Of a stretch of 18,108 bases of DNA, positions 7,167-13,460 are shown piece after piece. The notes under the pieces are model-generated. The model worked only from the letters and a program-made list of their open reading frames with translations, searched no databases and was not told the origin of the DNA. Position 1 is the stretch's first letter; each line of letters begins with the position of its first letter. Source of the stretch: Microcaldota archaeon (GTDB taxonomy: Archaea; Micrarchaeota; Micrarchaeia; Norongarragalinales; Norongarragalinaceae); the NCBI GenBank assembly GCA_018304285.1, contig JAGVWL010000014.1, positions 1 to 18,108 of the forward strand. Reading direction: 5' to 3'. The translations under genes and the position numbers were made by a program.

Positions 7167-8429
7167 TTATTTCTGTTCTGCAGGCGCGATTTTAATTTTG
7201 TCCTTGAAAAACCACAATCCGGCTATCGCGAGGATTACCGCGACTGCCAGCCAAATATACTCTGCCGGCGTTTGCTGGTATATCGTGTCTTTGATTTCCA
7301 GGCTGCCTTTTCCTTCCGTCGTCTTGTCGGCATAACGCACTTTCACGAGCAAATCGTAAGAGCCGGTGGGCACGCTTGCGGTTTCCCAAAACCCTTCAAA
7401 CGTTTGTTTTGCGAACGGCGGCATGTCCGCCGACTGGGTTTTTGCAGTTCCAACCTGCTTTCCAGCCTTGTCAACTACTTCGATGTCTGCGAAAACGCCC
7501 TTAATCGTGTCTCCCCATTTGCTTGAGGCGCTTATCACGATTTTTGCGATTCCGCCTTTGGCTACTGGCTGGGCGTCAATTCCCGTGATGGCTACTTCCA
7601 AGCCTCCTATCCTGAACTCTTGCTCGTGCGTGACCGCCTGCCCGTCGAAAGAAAACCTCATCAAAAGCTTGTAAGTGCCGGGGTCTACCTGCTTAGTGTC
7701 CCAAAGCGCGTTGTACTCCGCGCTCTCTCCCGACGCGATGTCTTTCGGGTCGAACGAAAGCCTGTCCTTGCGCACTCCCAGCGGGTCCATGATGTCTGCA
7801 GTGAGCACTGCATTCTTGACCTCTTCGGTCCCTTCGCTCGTGACCGTCATTTTTATTTTCGCTTTCTTGCCCCACTCTACGTCGGGCACGTCGGCCGCAA
7901 GCAAAAACCTTTTGCCTTGGTACGGGACTTTAAACCACAATTGCGCTTCCACTGCCGCTATGCCGCCCACGACCGTCTCTCCCGGCTTGAACGTCAAGGG
8001 CAAATCCACGGTTCCCACGCGCGTTTCCACGATTCCCGGCTGAAAGCCGGTAACCGCAGGCATCGTTATCTTGGCGCGAAGGCCTTTCTCCTCGTGCGGG
8101 TTCAGGAAAATTCCCGCCTGGTCGAGCGTAATGTCGCCGTCCTCAAGCTGGTTGATGACTTTCCTTTGGGCTGCAGTGCAGTCCAAATCAGAGAAAATCG
8201 TGGATGACACGTCGGTTATCTGGATTTTGTCGTAAAAAGTGCCGCAAACGTAAATCGCAAAACGCGCTCCGACCGACGCGCGGTTGATTACAGTATACTC
8301 GAGGCTCAATTCCCTTCCTTCCTGGAACGGGTATACCAAGCGCGCGGGCCTAATGCCTACGGCGAAAACGGTTGCAGTCAAGGTGAGAAGCAAGAGTATG
8401 GAAAGCAAGATGCTGAAGTGTGGTTTCAC
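7167..8429 (-). CDS. Surface protein with signal peptide, repeated beta-sandwich domains and C-terminal anchor
   Basis: From the GTG at 8429 the protein has 420 residues. It has a signal peptide (residues 1-23, hydrophobic core Leu/Thr-rich, ending VFAVG), an N-terminal beta domain with two cysteines (Cys62 and Cys84) that could form a disulphide, and then at least two further Ig-like domains (about 160-275 and 280-380). Both of the latter finish with patterns such as DPGTYKLLMRF and PTGSYDLLVKV. A membrane helix at 391-408 and a short Lys-rich cytoplasmic tail follow. This is an outward-facing membrane protein of the COG1470-like type; the exact function is unknown. The GTG start is supported by the leader peptide and an AGAGGGG ribosome site nine bases upstream. 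The frame stays open for 801 bases further, but that part is antisense to a glycosyltransferase and is not coding. Confidence 0.82.
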   Translation of the reverse strand: MKPHFSILLSILLLLTLTATVFAVGIRPARLVYPFQEGRELSLEYTVINRASVGARFAIYVCGTFYDKIQITDVSSTIFSDLDCTAAQRKVINQLEDGDITLDQAGIFLNPHEEKGLRAKITMPAVTGFQPGIVETRVGTVDLPLTFKPGETVVGGIAAVEAQLWFKVPYQGKRFLLAADVPDVEWGKKAKIKMTVTSEGTEEVKNAVLTADIMDPLGVRKDRLSFDPKDIASGESAEYNALWDTKQVDPGTYKLLMRFSFDGQAVTHEQEFRIGGLEVAITGIDAQPVAKGGIAKIVISASSKWGDTIKGVFADIEVVDKAGKQVGTAKTQSADMPPFAKQTFEGFWETASVPTGSYDLLVKVRYADKTTEGKGSLEIKDTIYQQTPAEYIWLAVAVILAIAGLWFFKDKIKIAPAEQK

Positions 8430-8482
8430 GGCGTAAAACCCCTCTGCGTTGGCGTAGGTTATACTAACACAACTCAACCTTC

Positions 8483-8490
8483 TTTTAAAA
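8483..8490. promoter_or_regulatory. Palindromic TATA-like box between divergent genes
   Basis: TTTTAAAA is a perfect palindrome. On the minus strand it predicts a transcript starting near 8461 with a 32-base leader for the surface-protein gene, including its ribosome site at 8439-8445. On the plus strand it predicts a start near 8513, at the beginning of the hairpin-rich region. Confidence 0.4.
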
Positions 8491-8496
8491 ACACTG

Positions 8497-8625
8497 TTGT
8501 TCTGCGAGCCGAAAGGGAAACCTGCGGTTTTCCTGTGAAGGGGCTTGCCACCCTTCAACCCGAAGAGACTGCCGACCCTTTCTCTTCCGCAGCCAAGAAA
8601 AGTCGTTTTGGCAAACCTTTTTCTT
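8497..8625 (+). ncRNA. Candidate structured RNA or structured 5' leader
   Basis: The longest intergenic gap of the window (8430-8655) contains a row of hairpins. These are 8515-8522 with 8526-8534 (one bulge, 3-base loop), 8536-8542 with 8551-8557 (7 bp perfect, 8-base loop), and 8562-8568 with 8581-8587 (7 bp perfect). The segment CTGCG at 8502-8506 can pair with CGCAG at 8588-8592, closing all three into a four-way junction. CTGCGG at 8522-8527 with CCGCAG at 8587-8592 is a competing pairing. A further stem, 8592-8598 with 8606-8612, is followed by five T at 8618-8622, terminator-like. A TATA-like palindrome lies upstream. It matches no RNA family I know, could instead be a leader of the GT2 gene at 8656, and the same folds exist on the minus strand. 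No fold calculation was done. Confidence 0.35.
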
Positions 8626-8655
8626 CCCGCCTTGCGTTCTAGCTTCGTTTTGAAA

Positions 8656-9384
8656 ATGGCTAGCGAAAACTTCGGAAACGTTTCCGTCGTAATACCCACT
8701 TTAAACGAAGAAAAAAACATAGGCAATACCCTCCGGTCTCTCCGCAAAATGCTTCCGCACGCGCAGGTGATAGTCGCCGACGGCGGGAGCAGCGACAAGA
8801 CCGTTTCAATCGCGCAAAAGCTTGCGGACAAAGTGTGCCTGGAAAACGGGCATAAGAAAGTGCGGCCTTCCATCGGCGCGGGGCGCAACGCCGGCGCGCG
8901 GCACGCCAAGCGCGAGTGGATTGTTTTTTGCGACGCGGACAACACCCCGCCAAAGCTTTTCTTCACGAGAATGGCTTCCGCTTTCAGGGACCCGGGCGTA
9001 GTGGGCTTCGGCGGGAAAGTCATGCCTAAAGACTCGACGTTTTTGCAAAACTGGTTTTTCGAAATCCTGAACTTGATAGTGCAGCTCGCCACATTGTTCG
9101 GACGGCCGGTTATCGCAGGCAACGCGGCTGCGTACAAGAAAAAGGATTTCGACGCGGTGCACGGCTTCGACGAGGAGATGGAAGCGAGCGAAGACCAGGA
9201 CTTGTGCGTGCGCATTGCAACGCGGGGCAAGGTTATTTACGACCCTGCTGTCGTAACGTTCACTTCAAACCGCAGGCTCAAAAAATTCGGGTTGTTCGGG
9301 CTGACGTGGGACTGGGGCAAGACCACGCTCAACTTCATGCTCGGAATAAAAACCAAGCGCTACGCGATAATACGGGAAATTTAA
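8656..9384 (+). CDS. Glycosyltransferase family 2, soluble
   Basis: This 242-residue GT-A glycosyltransferase starts VSVVIPTLNEEKNI (residues 9-22), the standard GT2 opening. ADGGSSDKT at 41-49 binds the nucleotide, the metal-binding DAD is at 93-95 and the catalytic-base region ASEDQDLCVRI is at 177-187. There is no long membrane domain, although residues 131-149 are hydrophobic and may touch the membrane. The ATG at 8656 is preferred: the frame runs 111 bases further upstream, but that part is Pro/Arg-rich, unlike the family, and overlaps the hairpin region. No clear ribosome site is visible, so the transcript may be nearly leaderless. It heads a plus-strand row with a membrane GT2. The sugar and acceptor are unknown; a dolichol-linked or surface glycan is plausible. 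Confidence 0.88.
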   Translation: MASENFGNVSVVIPTLNEEKNIGNTLRSLRKMLPHAQVIVADGGSSDKTVSIAQKLADKVCLENGHKKVRPSIGAGRNAGARHAKREWIVFCDADNTPPKLFFTRMASAFRDPGVVGFGGKVMPKDSTFLQNWFFEILNLIVQLATLFGRPVIAGNAAAYKKKDFDAVHGFDEEMEASEDQDLCVRIATRGKVIYDPAVVTFTSNRRLKKFGLFGLTWDWGKTTLNFMLGIKTKRYAIIREI

Positions 9385-9403
9385 AACCCCGCTTGTCCAA
9401 TAC

Positions 9404-9411
9404 CTTTTATT
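9404..9411 (+). promoter_or_regulatory. TATA-like box for the membrane GT2 gene
   Basis: CTTTTATT is centred 28 bases before the GTG at 9436, the spacing expected for a leaderless archaeal transcript. No ribosome site precedes that GTG. Confidence 0.4.
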
Positions 9412-9435
9412 GCAAGCCCTAGTTTTGAGTTTAAA

Positions 9436-10788
9436 GTGATAAAGAAAATGCTCGAAGGATTGCGAAACAGCTTCTGGTTTTCCGCGCTGCTAGTGGTGGG
9501 TTTGTTCGCCGCGTTTTTCTACGCCCTCTTCGCAGTAGTGCCGTATCTCGCGATTTTCCTCGCAGCCAACTTTCTATTCGTCTACGTTGCGGTCGTTTAC
9601 CTGCTGAAGTTCTGGGAAAAGGGCGAGCAAAAGCTTTCCAACAAATTCCCGTCGGCCAGCGTAATCATCCCGTGCTACAACAGCGCGAAAACCATCGACC
9701 GTTGCGTGGAAAGCGTTTTCGCGCTTGAATACCCGCGCAAGCTGCAAGTCATCGTAGTGGACGACGCGAGCACCGACGCGACCAAGCAAAAGCTTTTGCA
9801 GCTCAAAAAACGATTTCCTTCGCTCGAGATAATGCGCCATCCGCGCAACCAGGGCAAAGCCCGATCGCTGAATCTCGCGTTGACGAAGGCGAAGGGCGAA
9901 ATAGTCGCGTGCATCGATTCCGATACGTATCCGGCGCGGGATGCACTCAAGAGAATGGTGCGGCTGTTCAACAATGAGAGCGTGGGCGCCGTCACGGCGT
10001 TGGTTTGCGTCGAGGAGCCGCGCAATTTCGTGCAGAAAATACAGGAAATCGAGTATTACGTGGCGTTCGGGTTCTGGCATACGGCGCTCGCCGAGCTGGA
10101 CGGGCTGATTGTAACGCCGGGACCCATGTCCATTTATTCTGCCGCCGCATTGGAAAAAATCGGGGGTTTCGACGAGGACAACATTACCGAAGACATGGAA
10201 ATAGCGCTGCATTTGCAGTCTGCAGGCTACAAGATTCGCCTGACGACCGACGCGGTCGTCCGCACGGACGTTCCCGACTCTTGGGCGAAGCTCTTCAAAC
10301 AGCGCTTGCGGTGGCTGCGAGGCAAGATATTCAACGGGCGGAAATACCGCCACATGCTTTTCAACTCGAAGTACGGCGATTTCGGGCGTTTCGTTTACCC
10401 CGTTTCCTTTGCAGTCGAGCTGTTGGGCGTTGTGGTGGTGTCCCGCATTCTTTTCCTGCACGGCGGGAATTTCATCAACGACCTGCTTGGCGCGGTGGGC
10501 GTGGCGCAAGTGGACGCTTCGCTCGTCACGAATTTGGGCATTTACTCGGGCGCGATAGTCAATTCCTCGGTGTTTTTCTTCCTCTTCACCATAATGGTGT
10601 GGCTTTACATAGTGTGGTTAAGCTTCGGGATCGCGAAGCAGAAAATCAACGTGTGGCACGTGCCGCCGATGGTGGTGTTCATGACGCTCTACTCGATGTT
10701 CATTTCCTTCGTGTATTTCTCGGGAATGGTGCACGAAATAGTGGGGACTGAGCGAAGATGGGAAAACAAGGAGAAGGTGAAAGCATAG
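9436..10788 (+). CDS. Membrane processive-type glycosyltransferase family 2 (cellulose/hyaluronan synthase-like)
   Basis: This is a 450-residue membrane enzyme. Two N-terminal helices (about 14-36 and 37-58) precede a cytosolic GT-A domain with ASVIIPCYN at 74-82, VVDDAST at 107-113, DSD at 161-163, TED at 251-253 and QRLRW at 289-293. The last is the Q-x-x-R-W motif of processive beta-glycosyltransferases such as cellulose, chitin and hyaluronan synthases and PgaC. Three or more C-terminal helices (about 320-342, 372-399, 409-432) would form the channel or anchor. It probably polymerises or adds sugars from a nucleotide-sugar donor onto an envelope glycan. The start is GTG at 9436 (ATG at 9448 is an alternative). 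The thioredoxin-fold gene follows after one base, so the two are co-translated. PilZ or other regulatory domains are absent. Confidence 0.9.
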   Translation: MIKKMLEGLRNSFWFSALLVVGLFAAFFYALFAVVPYLAIFLAANFLFVYVAVVYLLKFWEKGEQKLSNKFPSASVIIPCYNSAKTIDRCVESVFALEYPRKLQVIVVDDASTDATKQKLLQLKKRFPSLEIMRHPRNQGKARSLNLALTKAKGEIVACIDSDTYPARDALKRMVRLFNNESVGAVTALVCVEEPRNFVQKIQEIEYYVAFGFWHTALAELDGLIVTPGPMSIYSAAALEKIGGFDEDNITEDMEIALHLQSAGYKIRLTTDAVVRTDVPDSWAKLFKQRLRWLRGKIFNGRKYRHMLFNSKYGDFGRFVYPVSFAVELLGVVVVSRILFLHGGNFINDLLGAVGVAQVDASLVTNLGIYSGAIVNSSVFFFLFTIMVWLYIVWLSFGIAKQKINVWHVPPMVVFMTLYSMFISFVYFSGMVHEIVGTERRWENKEKVKA

Positions 10789-10789
10789 C

Positions 10790-11437
10790 ATGGTAAGCGT
10801 TTACGTCAAGGCTTTGGTCATTACGCTCGTGCTTTTCGCGGGCAACTACTTTTTCGTGAAATACCTGGACGACTCGCGCGCGCAAGACCTTCAAACCCGG
10901 GTTTCGGATTTGGAAGAGGAAATGCAGTCCGCCCGCACGCTTTTGCTTTACACACAGACGTACAACCGGTCTACCGAAATTTGCCCTGCGCTCGAGGAAA
11001 CCACGCGCGCGCAAATCAACAAGCTTTACGACTTGTTCAGCCAGCTTCAGCAGACCGAATCTTCCGCCGTGCTTGCTGATACGGCGCGCACCAAGCGCAG
11101 GTTCATCCTGGCGAACTCGGAATTGTGGCTTTACTTGCGGCAGCTTGAAAGCGTGTGCGGCTCTTCGGGCATAACGCCCATCCTTTACTTCTATCCGGAC
11201 CAGCGGGATTGCGTCGAGTGCCGCGCCCAGGCGCAGATATTGAACAGCGTGAGGGACGCGTGCAGTAACGTGCGCGTTTTCGCTTTCCCGACCGACTTGG
11301 ACTTGGGCGTTGTGAACGCCATCAAAAGCCGTTATTCCATAACCACCACGCCGTCGATTGTAATCAATGAAAAAACATTGGCAGGAATAACTTCCAGAGA
11401 TGCGATACTATCTGAAGTCGCTTGCATCAAAAACTAG
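10790..11437 (+). CDS. Membrane-anchored thioredoxin-fold protein with CxxC
   Basis: This is a 215-residue protein with an N-terminal membrane helix (about 6-24), a Gln/Glu-rich helical and probably coiled-coil section (about 28-120), and a C-terminal thioredoxin-like domain. The domain contains ILYFYPDQRDCVECRAQ (131-147) with the redox pair Cys141/Cys144, and ITTTPSIVIN (184-193) holding the cis-proline that packs against the CxxC. Additional cysteines are at 65, 123, 158 and 212. With a single N-terminal helix the domain is likely outside the cell, so it may act in disulphide exchange of surface proteins. It begins one base after the membrane GT2 stop and a GGTGA element precedes it, indicating one operon. 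The coiled-coil insert between anchor and domain is not typical of DsbA or DsbD. Confidence 0.8.
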   Translation: MVSVYVKALVITLVLFAGNYFFVKYLDDSRAQDLQTRVSDLEEEMQSARTLLLYTQTYNRSTEICPALEETTRAQINKLYDLFSQLQQTESSAVLADTARTKRRFILANSELWLYLRQLESVCGSSGITPILYFYPDQRDCVECRAQAQILNSVRDACSNVRVFAFPTDLDLGVVNAIKSRYSITTTPSIVINEKTLAGITSRDAILSEVACIKN

Positions 11438-11441
11438 GCGT

Positions 11442-11693
11442 TTATTCCTCATCGATTTGAGTTTGCCCGAGTATTTTGAGGACTCGGACGTAGGGCACGC
11501 CTGTCATTTCCGAAGCTTTTCTTATGGAGTAGCCTTTGGTTCTGGCTTCAACAACCGCCTTTTCCTCCAGTTTTTCCATCAAATACTGCCTTGCTATTCC
11601 TGCTCTGGAAGTATAATTTTCCTCGGCTTGCCTGTCCAAATATTCTACCGCCTTTTTCGGCAGAGACACGTTCACGCTGCCCATTCCAGCCAT
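11442..11693 (-). CDS. Small ribbon-helix-helix / UPF0175-like regulator
   Basis: This is an 83-residue protein. The N-terminal part (SVNVSLPKKAVEYLDRQAEE, about 6-25) has the strand-helix pattern of a ribbon-helix-helix DNA-binding domain. The middle (YLMEKLEEKAVVEARTKGYSIRKASEMTGV) and the end, with its KASEMTGVPYVRVLKIL helix-turn-helix-like segment, resemble the UPF0175 family of archaeal and cyanobacterial antitoxin-like proteins. The ATG at 11693 is preferred because GGAG lies nine bases and GGTG a few bases upstream; GTG at 11699, TTG at 11702 and ATG at 11684 are possible. It ends four bases from the convergent thioredoxin gene. No PIN or other toxin gene is adjacent, so it may be a lone regulator. 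Confidence 0.72.
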   Translation of the reverse strand: MAGMGSVNVSLPKKAVEYLDRQAEENYTSRAGIARQYLMEKLEEKAVVEARTKGYSIRKASEMTGVPYVRVLKILGQTQIDEE

Positions 11694-11792
11694 TTTCACC
11701 AACTCCTGATTCTTTTTTCAACGGATTCCAACATTTTTTTGCGCAAATAAACCGGTTTGAGCCTTGCAAGTATTTCAAGAGCCTCGCTTTTT

Positions 11793-12227
11793 TCAAGCCC
11801 AGGCTGCGAGGAGCGCGCCCATGGCGAGCATTGAAACCAGAAGCTCTCCCACGTTTATCGCGTAGAACTTGAGCGACTTCCCCTCCCACAACACCATTCC
11901 CGACGTTACGGGCACGACGAATCCCAGCCACGCCCAAAACGCGGCGAGCAGCCCGTCGCCTAGAGTAGGATAGCCTTCGGTAGCGTAAGCGATGAAGTGC
12001 GCGAGGACGTAAGCCATCGCCAATCCCCCTAAGAACGCGATGCCGAATTTCTGCGCCATTCCCTTCTTGTGCTTGCGCATTTCCTTTTCAGTCAAGCCCG
12101 CTTCCTTCATCCACGTTTTGCCAAAAAGCGAAGGCGAATACCAAAGCATTCCGATTACGAAACTCGCTGCCGCAGCCAAGACTACTGCAACCAGATTCAC
12201 GCTTGCGACCGGCATTGCCATTCCCAC
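11793..12227 (-). CDS. DUF1761 family membrane protein
   Basis: This 144-residue protein has four predicted membrane helices (about 10-28, 63-83, 91-113, 118-142). The conserved start of the DUF1761 family is visible: a first helix followed by GMLWYSPSLFGKTWMKEAGL (residues 25-44) and a Lys-rich loop with the TEKEM segment. The function of the family is unknown. Several ATG codons lie near the start (12227, 12221, 12215). 12227 is used, preceded by GGAGGGCGGTGGGA, an unusually rich ribosome-binding region. It follows the GT4 gene by 57 bases on the same strand. A TTTTTAAA element lies right at the end of that gene and may give it its own promoter. Confidence 0.85.
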   Translation of the reverse strand: MGMAMPVASVNLVAVVLAAAASFVIGMLWYSPSLFGKTWMKEAGLTEKEMRKHKKGMAQKFGIAFLGGLAMAYVLAHFIAYATEGYPTLGDGLLAAFWAWLGFVVPVTSGMVLWEGKSLKFYAINVGELLVSMLAMGALLAAWA

Positions 12228-12276
12228 CGCCCTCCCCCCTAGATTTTATGCTGATTTCTTAATACCCGGCCGCGTC

Positions 12277-12284
12277 TTTTTAAA
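12277..12284 (-). promoter_or_regulatory. TATA-like box for the DUF1761 gene
   Basis: TTTAAAAA, read on the minus strand, sits directly after the stop of the upstream GT4 gene and about 53 bases before the ATG at 12227. It would predict a leader of about 27 bases carrying the strong ribosome site. Confidence 0.35.
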
Positions 12285-13421
12285 TCAGCGGTGCAACAGC
12301 TCTGCATAGACGTCAAGCATTTTTGAAGTGCTTTTCGGGATGGAGAATTGCTCGGCGGTTTTGCGCGCGTTTACGGCCATTCTCGCGTAAGCCCCTTTTT
12401 TCATGCTCAAGACGCGCGTTATTTTCTCGGCGCATTCTCCTTCGTCGCCGGGCGCAAATAAAAACCCGTTTTTTCCCTCGCGAATGGCTTCGGGAATGGC
12501 CATCGCATCCGCCCCCACGACCGGCTTTCCGCAAGCCATTGCCTCCAACAGGGCAAGGCCTTGCGTTTCGAAAGTGGATGCGGTGGCGAAGCAATCGCAC
12601 GCAGCATAGTAAGAAGGCAGGTATTCTGGCTTTACGAACCCGGTGAAAACGAAGTTTTTCTGCAGCCCCTCGCTTTTAACCAACTCTTCGACGCGTTTCC
12701 TGTCCGGCCCGTCGCCCGTGACCACGAACTTGACGTTCTGCCCCGCGGTTTCCTTAAGCACCCGTGAAGCGCTTTTCACTATCACGCCGATGTTCTTTTC
12801 CTGGCTCACCCTTCCTGCTACCAGGACTATCTTGTTCGCCCCGACCAGGTTTTTCACCACTCCCGGTTTGAGCGAAGGGTTGAAGCGGGCGGTATCGATG
12901 GCATTAGGGACGATCATGCTTTCAACGCCCTTGGCGCGCAGGATTTCCTGGATGGTTTTCGTGGGGCAGGTTACGAGGTCGAACCTGTCGTAAAAAACCT
13001 TTACGGTTTTCCACAGGATTTTTTCGGCAGTGCGCCCCAGCATTTTTTTCGCGGCAAGCGGCACCATCGTATGGAAAGTTCCAAGCAAAGGCAAATGCAA
13101 ATCGCGCGATGTTTTAATCGCGGCCAATCCCATCGACGCGAGCGCATGGCAGTGCACCAGCTCGATTTCCCTTTCCCGCGCTATCCGCACCGAGTCGAAC
13201 GGAAACAAGGCGATCTTGTACTGCGGGTAAGGCGGAAATTTGAAAGAGCGGAACACGAAAACGCGCTTGTCCTTGTTCTCCTCGCGCGTTTTCTTGTCGC
13301 CCGAAGTGAACACGAAAACGCTGTCCCCGCGCTTTTGCATTTCGTTCCTGTAATTCATCAGCGTTGTAACTACGCCGTCGACGTTCGGATAAAACGTATC
13401 TGTGAAAAACCCCGTGCGCAT
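12285..13421 (-). CDS. Glycosyltransferase family 4, diacylglycerol-glucosyltransferase-like
   Basis: This is a 378-residue GT-B enzyme. The N-terminus (FFTDTFYPNVDGVVTTL, 5-21) and the HCHALASMGLAAI segment (90-102) resemble bacterial 1,2-diacylglycerol 3-glucosyltransferases (alMGS type), as does ASTFETQGLALLEAMACGKP (281-300). That segment holds the E-x7-E pair Glu285 and Glu293. The nucleotide-binding stretch is VAGRVSQEKN (201-210), and TGDGPDRK lies at 235-242. It probably adds a sugar to a membrane lipid or lipid-linked acceptor; in an archaeon this could be archaeol glycolipid synthesis. The ATG at 13421 gives a full-length family member. It lies 39 bases downstream of the DUF2070 gene on the same strand, so the two may be co-transcribed. 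Mannosyltransferase activity is an alternative. Confidence 0.88.
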   Translation of the reverse strand: MRTGFFTDTFYPNVDGVVTTLMNYRNEMQKRGDSVFVFTSGDKKTREENKDKRVFVFRSFKFPPYPQYKIALFPFDSVRIAREREIELVHCHALASMGLAAIKTSRDLHLPLLGTFHTMVPLAAKKMLGRTAEKILWKTVKVFYDRFDLVTCPTKTIQEILRAKGVESMIVPNAIDTARFNPSLKPGVVKNLVGANKIVLVAGRVSQEKNIGVIVKSASRVLKETAGQNVKFVVTGDGPDRKRVEELVKSEGLQKNFVFTGFVKPEYLPSYYAACDCFATASTFETQGLALLEAMACGKPVVGADAMAIPEAIREGKNGFLFAPGDEGECAEKITRVLSMKKGAYARMAVNARKTAEQFSIPKSTSKMLDVYAELLHR

Positions 13422-13460
13422 CCAAACAACCTTTTTCTTCCTTTTTTTGATTCCAATTTT

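Noticed and set aside
8497..8625. A tRNA, SRP RNA, RNase P RNA or known riboswitch in the intergenic region.
   Set aside because: No T-loop GGTTCGA-type motif, SRP GGAA-loop motif, RNase P conserved blocks or known riboswitch core could be matched by eye, so it is left as an unnamed candidate.
8545..8655. In-frame upstream extension of the GT2 gene (37 residues).
   Set aside because: The residues are Pro/Arg/Leu-rich and unlike the family, which starts just before the VVIPTLNEE segment. The DNA there has RNA-like hairpins.
8430..9230. The surface-protein frame at 7167-8429 continues open for 801 bases, giving a 687-residue protein.
   Set aside because: The extension is antisense to a clear GT2 glycosyltransferase and to the hairpin region, lacks domain character, and would put the obvious signal peptide in the middle of the protein. 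The GTG at 8429 begins that signal peptide and has a ribosome site.
11696..11800. A minus-strand open frame just before the RHH gene, with a Lys/Glu-rich helical-looking translation ending in TGA at the RHH start.
   Set aside because: It has no usable start codon except an internal ATG giving 13 residues, and no recognisable similarity. It may be a remnant of a partner gene but cannot be supported.
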